64,000 nucleotides of DNA, taken from Nemophila menziesii (Eukaryota > Streptophyta > Magnoliopsida > Boraginales > Hydrophyllaceae). The stretch spans positions 1,853,501 through 1,917,500 of the forward strand of contig JARWIR010000093.1 in the NCBI GenBank assembly GCA_029959085.1. The letters are read 5' to 3'. The notes beneath the pieces were generated by a model, which saw only the letters and a list, made by a program, of their open reading frames with translations, was not told the origin of the DNA and did no database searches. Each line of letters starts with the position of its first letter. The first letter of the stretch is position 1. Both the position numbers and the translations under genes were made by a program. Shown here one piece after another: positions 20,599 to 30,282 of this stretch.

Positions 20599-22152
20599 TG
20601 GTGGTCCTTTGTGTGTTCTAAAATAAATGCAAAAATAATAGAACCACAACCGCAAGTGTACGGTTGTCCCAAGTAGTAATAAGTGATTCTAGGATCGTTC
20701 GCAGGGACGGTTTGGTTAACTACAATGCTTATCAAATAGTAAATGGTTGCACTTAGGAAAGCAAATAAAGATATAATGATTGTTTGTTTGTTTTTATTAT
20801 TCTAAGTAATGAAAGACTAAATGGAAAATGCAATTAAAAGCTAAGACGCAAGTAAAATGATGTAAAACGCAAGTATGAGAAGATAGCACTTGAGAACGCA
20901 AGGGATCCTCCGAATTCTATTTCATAACCTATTCTGTTTAAGGGTCAAATTGGTCAATTGACATTGGTCGGGATTCAATAATCCTTGTACCCCCGTCAGG
21001 GTGGACTACAAGACTATTCTAGAGTGTCACTAGTCCCGTAAGGGTAAATATGATCCACTTTCGAATGATTAAGCTAAATTAACTCATTGGCCATAAAATT
21101 AACTACGCTCATCAAAGGCAAATAGTTTATATTTTATATTCTGTAATTATTTCTGTACCTAAACCCCCCGTCAAGGTGATCCAATCGCCACTAGTTGGAA
21201 TAGCCTAGATACTAAACCCTATTATTAATTGATCAGGTCAATAATAGTCAATAAGCACAAATTAAAGAAAAATGTAAAAGACCCAATTCGATTTAATTTA
21301 CAGAAACCCAAATTCAGGACATGAAATTCAATAGAATTGGGATTCACCCATAAAGTATTCTCAAGCACTAATAAATGTTTAGCTCATACTAATTAAACCA
21401 AAAACTAAATTAAAAGTAAAGGAATTTATATTGTCTTACAAATAAAAGATAAAAGAAACCTAATTTCCGGAATATGAATGACTGAGAACGGAGATATAGA
21501 CCCTCTCCAGCTCTTGCATCTTCTTCTTTCTTCCTTCTGTTGCTTCTCTCTGATATTTTTAATTGTAAAGAATGAATTGTATGAAAAATAGAAGTCAAGG
21601 CCTCCTTTTATAAGAAAAAAAACGGATTAGGGCTTGGACCTAATAATAAAACACTAATTAAATGTCCAAGCCCAAAATCTCGTAACTGCTGATACACCTT
21701 CACTAAAACGGCTTTTCCCGCTTCGTTATGACTCCGATTGACTTGATTCCAGTTGCTAAAGTTCCGTAACTCGATAAGGAATGTTTCCTCTTCAAAGGTC
21801 AGCGGCTAAATCATCTCTTAAGCACCTTGAAATAAGAGATCTTTGGCCTGGAAAACAGATTTGCAGCTCTAAAATCGAATTCTTTCGGGATTTATCTTTA
21901 AGTCTTGACTCTATCTCGTGATCTTTGACTCTTCTCTCGGATTCCATTCCTAGCTAATATTCAAAACCTACAAAATTTTCACTAAAATACACAAGATTAC
22001 GTGCAAAAGTTTAATAAATCAAAAATACTAGAAATAAAATAGGAATTCCGGATTATTGCATTTTTAACTCAAAAGTCTATCAAAATATTCAATTAAACAT
22101 AAAAAATGATGTCTCCTAACGGTCGAAAATAAGAACAATTAAGGAGTCATCA
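20599..22152 (-). repeat. 5' LTR of F
   Basis: TGGTGGTCCTTTGTG...GGAGTCATCA on the plus strand; the last ten bases differ by one from the other LTR (GGAGACATCA). A TATA-like TTTTATAA (plus 21606-21613) is the likely core promoter. An internal 11-bp difference from the other LTR lies near 21674 (TTCTACGCCCA absent). Confidence 0.9.
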
Positions 22153-24090
22153 CACCGTTGGACCCAAAACCGTTGACTCAATTTTAATAGGGTACGCTCA
22201 GAATAGTACGGCATACAGATTCTTGTCCTTAGAAGATAACTCTATTTGTGAATCTAGAGATGCTGAGTTCTTTGAACACGTTTTCCCTTTGAAAGATTTA
22301 AATACTATCAATGCTTCTTTACCTGTTGATAACTTATCTACTAATGATGTTTTACCTCTTTTTGATGTTTTTCCTAACCCATCCACGTCCATGGAGCCTA
22401 GTAGTATTCCCGAGGAAGAACCTAGGAGAAGTAAGAGGCGTAGGATCGAGTCCAGCTTCGGCCCTGACTTTATAACAGCCTTTATGACCGAAGGTTTTCA
22501 CATTGATATATTAAACGAACAGGTAGTCAACTGCCTCCTCATGGAGGAAGACCCAAAAACTTATGTTGATGCTTTAAAATCTATAGATGCTAGTTTTTGG
22601 AAAGAGGCCATTAATAGTGAACTTGAGTCAATTAAAAGGAACCATACATGGGAATTAACCGACTTACCTAGGGGTAGCAAACCTATTAGTAGCAAATGGA
22701 TTTTTAAGAAAAAGTTGAGACCCGGCTCAATAGAAAAATTCAAAGCAAGACTTGTTATTAAGGGCTTCACCCAAAAGAAAGGCCCAATGACCAAAATTGC
22801 CACGATAAGAACCCTTATTGCTCTAGTCGTCATTCACGGACTTGTAATACATCAAATGGATGTCAAAACCGCATTCCTGAACGGAGATCTAGATGAAGAT
22901 ATCTACATGGCTCAACCTGAAGGGTGTGTGGTCCCTGGTCAAGGGGATAAAGTGTGTAAGTTGAAAAAAATCCTTGTATGGTTTGAAACAGGCACCGAAA
23001 AATGGTATGAAAAACTAGATAGTACTCTTGTTTTAGATGGTTTTATAGCTAACACTTCTGACTCATGTGTTTACTCCAAGGTAACAAATTCATAGTGTGT
23101 TATCATCTGCCTCTATGTAGATGACATGCTCATCTTTGGTACTACTATTCATATTATAAATGAGACTAAACATTTCTTGTCTTCCAGATTCGACATGAAA
23201 GATATGGGAGAAGCTGATGTAATACTTGGGGTAAAAATCATTAGGAGCAGTAATGGTATTACCTTGAATCAGTCTCATTACGTAGAAAGGATGTTGAAGA
23301 AGTTCAATTCCTTTGAGGTAACGCCTGTAAATACTCCTTATGATTCTAGCATTCATTTATCCAAACATGTTGGGGATGCTGTATCCCAAAATGAATATGC
23401 TAAAATCATAGGAAGTGTGATGTTCTTGATGAACTATACTTGACCCGATATTGCCTATGCCGTGAGTAGACTTAGTCGCTATACTCATAACCCGATAGTG
23501 ACCACTGGGGTTCACTTCGCCGTCTATTGAAATACTTGAGGGGTACCATCGATCTAGGCTTGCACTATAACAAATTCCCTGCAGTCCTTGAGGGTTTTTG
23601 TGATGCAAACTGGATCTCTGACAATGACGAAGTAAACTCCACCAGTGGTTATGTGTTCTCCTTAGGGGGAGGTGCTGTATCGTGGAAGCCTTCCAAACAG
23701 ACTTGTATAGCACGCTCCACTATGGAGTCTGAGTTCATAGCACTAGAGTTAGCTGGGCAAGAAGCTGAGTGGTTGAGAAGTCTCTTATCGGATGTGCCAC
23801 TTTGGGAAGGAATTGCCACACCTGTATGTATCCACTGTGATTCACAAGTAGCCATTGGATTCGCTCATAATAGCGCCTATAATGGGAAGAAGAGACATAT
23901 TCCCATAAGACATGGGTCGGTAAGACAGTTACTGAAAAATGGTGTGATAGCCTTGGAATATGTACGATCAGAGAACAACCTAGCTGATCCGTTTACCAAA
24001 GGCTTAACTAGAAGAGTAGTCCTGGAGACGTCGAGGGGGATGGGATTGAAACCCATTAACGGGGAACATGTGACCAATGGGTCAATGTGA
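22153..24090 (+). pseudogene. reverse transcriptase and RNase H of copia X
   Basis: Resumes after F. Begins in the integrase C-terminal region (FEHVFPLKDLN, EEEPRRSKRRRIE), then RT: FWKEAINSELESIKRNHTWE, SKWIFKKKL, KARLVIKGFTQKKG, HQMDVKTAFLNGDLDEDIYM, then LYVDDMLIFG with the catalytic Asp pair (about 23118). RNase [64 protein letters not shown] and [10 protein letters not shown]. About a dozen residues expected between KKG and PMTKIATIRT are missing in frame, the YGLKQAP block is scrambled, and stops occur at about 23093, 23443 and 23527 plus a frameshift. Confidence 0.9.
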
Positions 24091-24200
24091 TTCTCTCCAT
24101 CCCTATGGCTCAAAACAAAATCATCTTAAAATTCATAGCCAGTTGTGGTGGTCCTGTTGAGAAGGACTTGATGAATATGACATACTGAGTGTTTAAACTC

Positions 24201-24494
24201 AGAAAAAAACACTCTGCCTCACCCTTTCTCTAAAAACTAGTTACGTTTTAGTTTTCCGTTAGAGATACCGGTCCGCCGGAATATCTTTTTAACGACCGTC
24301 GGTGACTTTGTTTTTCTTTTCATTTCCGTGTAAGTGTATTTCATTCCATTTCCGTGTAATTGTTATTCAATTTTTATTGTAATCGTAATTCAATTTTCTT
24401 GTAATAGTTAGTTTACACTAAAATTGTTTTTTACTTCATTTGTTTTTCTTTGGAAACCATTTCTTGTGTTTAACCGGTGATTCTTTTAATCACA
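24201..24494 (+). repeat. truncated 3' LTR of copia X (R-U5-like part only)
   Basis: 294 bp nearly identical to 10689-10981. The whole U3, including the TATA box, is missing here, and the preceding 110 bp is the normal post-RNase H tail. It ends TTTTAATCACA at the TSD ACGGG. Confidence 0.85.
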
Positions 24495-24900
24495 ACGGGG
24501 GTTAGGAGAATCTAGAATCCCGACTATTACTAGTTACTAATTTGTCCCTTAGAAGAAGCAGTGATTAAGTTATTTTGGTGAAACCTAGCGTGACTCAAGT
24601 ACTATTCTCTCATCTTTTCGTCTCTTCATATTTATTTTCTTGCATTAGTTTTAATTTTAGTTTAATATTTACGTTATTTGCACTTGATTCCTTTAAACAA
24701 AAACAAAATAAAAATCTATTTCTTTACTTTTAATTTTCATTCAAGCAACTATTTTTATTTATTGCATAACACTCTAATCATACCTAATCCGTCCCTCCGA
24801 TCGATCCCGTTTACCGGATATTACTTGGACGACCTGTACACTTGCGGTACGTGTCTTGCCTTTTTAGGTGTGTTTATTTAGAACACACTAGGAGACACCA
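24495..24900 (+). repeat. 3' LTR of A, right part
   Basis: Continues the LTR interrupted at 9725, from ACGGGGGTTAGGAG to the end GGAGACACCA, followed by ACAAG, the TSD of A. Confidence 0.92.
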
Positions 24901-24905
24901 ACAAG

Positions 24906-26081
24906 AGCTAAAGATATGTCCTAGTTGTGAGGCAGTTGATCATAGTTGGGAAGAATGCTATAATAACCCAGAATCTGTGTGCTTTGTTAATAATCGAGGT
25001 AACAATTATTCAAATAGTCAAGGTTATGTTAATCAGTATAAGAATCATCCAGGTTTTCAATACTCGAATCCACAAGGGGCTGCTACTCCGGGAACTTATC
25101 AGTCGAGACCCCAAGGAAACAATTATCAATTCAAAACACAAAATCAATATCAGGGAGGTCAAAAAAGATCTGAGCATGAAGCTTATTCAGATACGTTAGC
25201 TCAGAATGCACTTACTTCTCGCCCTCAAGAAGGTGCGCTCACCACATTTGATTTAGCCCTCACCTTGACTCAAAACATAGCGGTATCCAGAAGTAAGACA
25301 ACCCAGATTGAAGATCAGTTATCTAAATCCATCGCCTCTTCAGCAAGCAAGGAAATTAATTTGAAGAAAAGTTAAACTCACATTCCGCTTTGTTGAAAAT
25401 CTTGGAGAATTAAATATCAAAGATCGCTAGTAGTCTAATTGTTCGAGGTCAAGGACAACTCCTTGGTGATACAGAAAGTCCTAGACAGAGGGAGGATTGA
25501 ATTGCGGTTAGACTATGAAACAGTAAGCAACTACAACCACCACCTTTCCCAGTTATGAAATAAAAAGAAACAACAATGAAAGAGAAAATTGTGAAGGATG
25601 TGGTTGAGAAAGAAAGTGAACCAGAAGCAGAAAAGGTGGAAGTGGAGAAAATTTCAGAAAACCCAAAGAAGAAAGATATTGTAGTGGAAGAGAGACATCT
25701 TCCTCCACCTTTCCCCTCAAGAGTTAAAATGAAAGGAGATATGGAAGATTATCAGAAATTCATAAATATGGTATGAAAGCTTAATATCAATGTGCCATTC
25801 CTAGACACTATCAGAGATGTACCAAAATATTTTAAATTCTTAAAAAGAGCCATCACCAATAAACGCTCATATCTGGAGAATGAAATGATAGGGTTACCTG
25901 AAGAGTGTAGTGTGATATGCCAGAGTAAGTTACCGCCCAAATTACTTGATCATGGAAGGTTTACAATCCCTATTTCTATTGGTGGTGAGTGGAAAGGGAA
26001 AGCTTTATGCGATTCGGTGTGCGAGTATTAATCTCATGCCTAAGTCGATTTTTGAAAAGTTGAAGATAGGAAATGCAAGAC
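24906..26081 (+). pseudogene. gag/protease of element O, second part
   Basis: Picks up O gag after A. The zinc knuckle CPSCEAVDHSWEEC comes at once, then an Asn/Gln/Tyr linker open to 25373. A stop is followed by decayed linker (RSGK-like region with stops at about 25500-25560). From 25576: HLPPPFPSRVKMKGDMEDYQ, PKYFKFLKRAITNKRSYLEN, GLPEECSVICQSKLPPKLLD and the start of the protease (WKGKALCD), where a one-base change shifts the active-site frame at about 26011. B interrupts at 26082, with AAGAC before it. Confidence 0.85.
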
Positions 26082-27880
26082 TGGTGTCTCCTAGTGTGTT
26101 TAAATAAACACACCTAAAAAAGCAAGACACGTACCGCAAGTGTACGGGTCGTCCAAGTAATATCCGGTAAACGGGATTTCGATCTCAGGGACGGATTAGG
26201 TATGATTAAAGTGTTATGCAATAAATGGAAATAGTTGCTTGAATGAAAATTAAAAGTAAAGGAAATAGATTTTTATTTTGTTTTTGTTTAAAGGACTAAA
26301 GTGCAAATAAAGTAAATATTAAACTAAAATTAAACTAATGCAAGAAAATAAATATGAAGAGACTAAAAGATGAGAGAGTAGTACTTGAGTCACGCTAGGT
26401 TTCACCAAAATAAACTTAATCAATGCTTCTTCTAAGGGACAAATTAGTAACTAGTAATAGTCGGGATCTAGATTATCCTAACCCCCGTCAGGGTGGACTT
26501 AGGAGCTATTCTCAGGTGTTACAAACCCCACCAGGGCGATCATAATCCACCTTCGAATGTCAGGTTCTCTACCCAATTGGGTATAAGATTAACTAAGTCC
26601 GTCAGGATCAATAATTTCTATCTTACGTTTATTATCTATGTCAGTAATTAAATCCCCCGTCAAGATGATCACTTCCCCACCAAAGTGAATAGCCTAATTA
26701 CTCAAACCTATGTCTAATTTATCAGATTAAAAATAGTGAAATTAACTTACGATAACAAACAATACTAAATTACTCAATTTGAATTAAATTGTAAAAATCC
26801 CAAATCAGAAAGCATCAATTAAATAAATTAAGGTTCAACCCTTATAGCGATTCTCAAGCACTTAAGAAGTTTAGCTCATAAAGGAAAATAAAACTAAAAC
26901 AAATAAATTAAAAGACATAATGTTTTACAGAAAGAAAATAAATAAACCTAATGAAGAGGTTGGGTTTGGCTTTGAATTGGAGATATAGACAGTCTCCAGC
27001 TCCTAGCTTTCTTCCTTCCTGCTTGCTCTGACTTGAATCCTTAAGCCTCTTTGATAATTATATGAAGTGTGTGTAAAAGAAGAGGCTTAGGGGTGTATTT
27101 ATAGGTGTTAGAAACCCCTAGGTCGAATGTACTTGGAGTGGAAGACAAGTCAAGAACTCTTTAATTCGTAACCCTAAAATCTAGGAAAGGTAAGATTTTG
27201 CTGCTGATTTGATTTGGTCATATCTTTTTCAATACTTAACCGTTTGAGAAGTTCCCATATATGAAACTGCTTGTCTTGGAAAGAGCTTTCTATTAGTGCA
27301 AACCACTCGTCCAGATTCCTAGCAAGTCGTAAGTTATGGACTGATCTTTAAAACGTGGCTGGAATTTCAGATTCATAAGGCAGCTTTATCTTTTCCTTCT
27401 TTGCATATATCCTTCCTAAATCTTCTTATTTCCATGTAAATCCTTTTCTTTTCCTTTTCTAACTAGACTTGGTCTCTAAGAAATTACCATTTATCTTTTA
27501 AAGCTTCACATTAAATAAATAATTAAACCGCATATGATTAAAAAGAATAAATCAATAATTCAAGAAATAGAAATAGGAAAGTGCACACTAAAAATAGAAA
27601 CTCGAGTAAAAACATTTCCTAACACTCTAAAATACACTAAGACTTTATTCTCACTTCTCCTCCTTAGATTGGTCTTTCATGAAATTCAAGAACCTATTTA
27701 ACTTTGCACTAAAAATAGTCAAATTTACGCACAAAAGCTCAGAAAATGCAAATATTTAAATTCCAAGGGGGAAAAGTGTAATATGACAAAATATGCATAA
27801 AAGTCTAGTTGATAAGTCAATTATTCACCTAAAATGATGTCTCCAGAGGGCTAATATTTAGAACAAATAGGGAGACATCA
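26082..27880 (-). repeat. 3' LTR of B
   Basis: About 1799 bp, plus strand TGGTGTCTCCTAGTGTG...GGAGACATCA. Same family as the LTRs of A in opposite orientation. TATA element TATAAATA (plus TATTTATA) near 27096. GACGG boxes at about 26484, 26530, 26600 and 26655. Confidence 0.9.
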
Positions 27881-27978
27881 AGACCCCCAACTCAAACCTT
27901 TGTCGTCCCGACAAAGTAAAATTAAAACAAAGGCCCCTTTTAGGTGAATGCAGAAGGTAGAATCTAGAAAATATTCCC
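26082..27978 (-). mobile_element. truncated Athila-like element B (3' LTR plus about 100 bp)
   Basis: Minus strand. LTR 26082-27880, then PPT, pre-PPT hairpin (27898-27916) and internal sequence to 27978 that matches the same place in C (GTGAATGCAGAAGGTAGAAT). At 27979 the sequence switches to plus-oriented O material, so the rest of B, including its 5' LTR, was deleted. The second copy of the AAGAC flank is lost. Confidence 0.8.
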
Positions 27979-28440
27979 AACTCTCTGTTCGCGAGCTACT
28001 TACACGCAGCTTCAGATTGCGTCGGTGAATTTTGTCCTTCACGACCGGCTACCCGGTCATCTGACTGGTATGCCGGTCCAGCTCTCGACGAAGAGTGTAT
28101 TTAATTGATGGGTGGACACAAAAGGTTGTGTGTAGAAGAAGAAGGAAGAAAAGCACCACCGGTTAGCCGGTGAGAAGCTCGGTACGCCGGTCAGTATGAC
28201 GGTTTCTAACCTAAACCCTTTTAGAACCAAATTCTCTTCTTTTTATCATGGACTCTCACACAAGACACCATTATAGACGAACCAAAGCTCATTAAATACC
28301 TTCAAAACACCATTAAAACACCCAAGCATCACAAATCCTTCCCTCTAAACCCCTTCTAACAAGTAAACAACATCAAATCCTTCAAAAAAACACCAAGAAA
28401 TCTTCACTCTAATCCTATATCCTTCTTCATCAAATCTTTA
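27979..28440 (+). other. remnant of O 3' noncoding region with palindromes
   Basis: Reads in plus orientation: short inverted repeats (GACCGGCTACCCGGTC, GACTGGTATGCCGGTC, ACCGGTTAGCCGGT) at about 28048-28190, then an A/C-rich stretch (AAATCCTTCAAAAAAACACC) that matches the sense strand of C after its palindromes. I therefore assign it to O, not B. Truncated on both sides. Confidence 0.6.
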
Positions 28441-28500
28441 ATATAAACACCATAAGTCATATCCATCCGTCCCTGAAATCGGAACCCGTCTATCGGATTA
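28441..28500 (+). repeat. 3' LTR of O, left remnant
   Basis: CATAAGTCATATCCATCCGT and following bases match the right end of P- and O-type LTRs. It ends GATTA, the TSD of C, and continues at 36034 after C. The left part of the LTR is deleted. Confidence 0.75.
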
Positions 28501-30246
28501 TGGTGGGTCCTGGGGTGTTATAAAATTAATGCGATAAATAAAAGGAACCACAATACCGCAAGTGTACGGTTGTCCAAGTAATACTCCGATAAGTCGGATT
28601 CGTTCTCAGGGATTGGACTGGTATAACCCAAGTGTTCAACGGATAAGTAGTAGTAATTGCAAATACAGAAAATAAAAGATGAGAAATATTTATTTGGTTT
28701 TTATATTAATCCTAAGAATGCATGAAAATAAATTACTGAAAATAAATACTAAAGGACTAGATGCAGATATGAGCTATACTTGAGTCTCGCAAGGAATCCA
28801 CTTAATCAATATAATCTATGCTATGTTTAAGGGTAGAATTGGAACTATAATATTAGTCGGGACTCTAATATCTCCTAGCCCCCTGTCGGGTGGACCTAGA
28901 AGCTATCCTAAAGTATCATAAACACCTGCATGGTCGAATATGGCTTTTCGGATGATATGCATTTACCTCTTTGGCTATGTAACTAGTTAAGCATGTCGGT
29001 CAATAACGGACATTACACGGGTATTACCTAGATCTGTATTCAAACCCCCCTGTCGGATGATCACTTCGCCACTAAAGTGAATAGCCCAAATACTAAAAGC
29101 TAATTCTAGTTGCGCGGAAAAGAATTAGTAATAAAAACAAAGTAATAATTAATACCTAAGACCTAATTCAATTTAAATCATAACAATCCCAAATTCAAAA
29201 CATAAATTAAATTAATTAGGGTTCATCCCTTTATTGCGATTCTCAAGCAATTAAGGTTTAGCTCATATTGAAAGTAAAAACTAAAAATAAATTAATAATA
29301 TACATGTCCTAATAACAAAAATAAAATAAGAACCTAGATAGAGGAATTGGCTTGAACTGTTGTTGGAGATATAGACAGTCTCCAGCTTCTGCTCTTACTT
29401 CCGCCTCTTGACGCTCTCTCTAAGGATATTGAATAAATTGTGAGAGGTACTGAATAATGAGGTCTAAGGGGTGTATTTATAGGTGTTAGAAGACCCTAGG
29501 TCGAATTTGCTTGGAGTGGAAGACAAGTCAAAGACTCTTAAATTCGTAGCTCTAAAAGATAAGATTCTGCTGATTTGATTTGGTCATATCTTTTTGAATA
29601 CTTATCCGTTTGAGAAGTTCCAATATATGAAACCACTTGTCTTGGAAAGCTCTTTCTATTGGTGCAGACCATTCGTCCAGAATCCTAGCCAATCTTTTAT
29701 TATGATTTAATTCCTAAAACGTGGCTGGATTTCAGATTTCAAAAGGCAGCTTTATCTTTTCCTCCTTTGAATATATCTTTACCAAATCTTCTTATTTCCA
29801 TATAAATCTTCTTTCCTTTCATCTTTATCTTGACTTGGCCTCTAAGTAATTACCATTTATCTCTTAAAGCTTCACATTAAATAAATAATTAAACCGCATA
29901 TGCTTAAAAAGAATAAATCAATAAATCAAGAAATCAAAATAGGAAAGTGTACTCTAAAAATAGAAACTCGACTAGAAATCATTTCCTAACACTCTAAAAT
30001 ACACTAAGACTTTATTCTCACTTATTCTCCTTGGATTGGTCTTTCATGAAATTCAAGAACCAATTAACTTTGCATTAAAAATAGTCAAATTTAAGCACAA
30101 AAGCTCAGATTCTGCAAATAGTTAATTTCCAAGGGGAGAAAGTGCAATATGATCAATTAAGCCTAAAAGCCTATCAAATAACTCATTTATTCACCTAAAA
30201 GGATGTCTCCAATGGGCTAAGAATTAGAACAAATAGGGAGACATCA
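28501..30246 (-). repeat. 3' LTR of C
   Basis: 1746 bp, plus strand TGGTGGGTCCTGGGGTG...GGAGACATCA. The last 46 bp carry the inverted-repeat head, with one change (GGATGTCTCC). TATA at plus TATTTATA near 29475. Confidence 0.93.
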
Positions 30247-30282
30247 AGACCCCAAACTCAAACCTTTGTCGTCCCGACAAAG
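30247..30282 (-). promoter_or_regulatory. PPT and pre-PPT hairpin of C
   Basis: Sense: CTTTGTCGGGACGACAAAG (plus 30264-30282), then TTTGAGTTTGGGGTCT and the 3' LTR. Here the true PPT reads GTTTGGGG, identical to the internal PPT-like copies. Confidence 0.8.

Larger units (their letters stand above)
13098..22152 (-). mobile_element. non-autonomous Athila-like element F (gag-pro only), nested in copia X
   Basis: Minus strand, TSD CACCG on both sides (13093-13097, 22153-22157). LTRs 13098-14663 (1566 bp) and 20599-22152 (1554 bp) are highly similar, so it is fairly young. In sense order: 5' LTR, PBS 20592-20575, gag, protease, a short pol tail ending at 17664, about 2.9 kb of noncoding structured sequence, PPT, 3' LTR. 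RT, RNase H and the integrase core are absent. Confidence 0.92.
9726..24494 (+). mobile_element. Ty1/copia retrotransposon X, nested in A and itself split by F
   Basis: Inserted in the 3' LTR of A with ACGGG on both sides (9721-9725, 24495-24499). Domain order gag, zinc knuckle, protease, integrase, RT, RNase H identifies Ty1/copia, since integrase precedes RT. F interrupts it at 13097/22153 with TSD CACCG. The two LTRs are unequal: the left one has a full U3, while the right copy retains only the R-U5-like 294 bp. The exact left end is uncertain because the first bases are TTTTGG rather than a clean TG. I did not see the tRNA-iMet primer site usual for plant copia elements. Confidence 0.85.
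2876..24900 (+). mobile_element. Athila-like LTR retrotransposon A, full length but pol-truncated; carries copia X in its 3' LTR
   Basis: Bounded by 5-bp duplications ACAAG (2871-2875 and 24901-24905) inside O gag. Its 5' LTR is 2876-4663 (1788 bp). Its 3' LTR is 8340-9725 plus 24495-24900, which adds to 1787 bp once the X target duplication is removed, so both LTRs are complete. Without X the element is about 7.3 kb. The internal region holds PBS, gag, protease and the front half of RT. RNase H and integrase are deleted, so A cannot move on its own. Confidence 0.92.
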
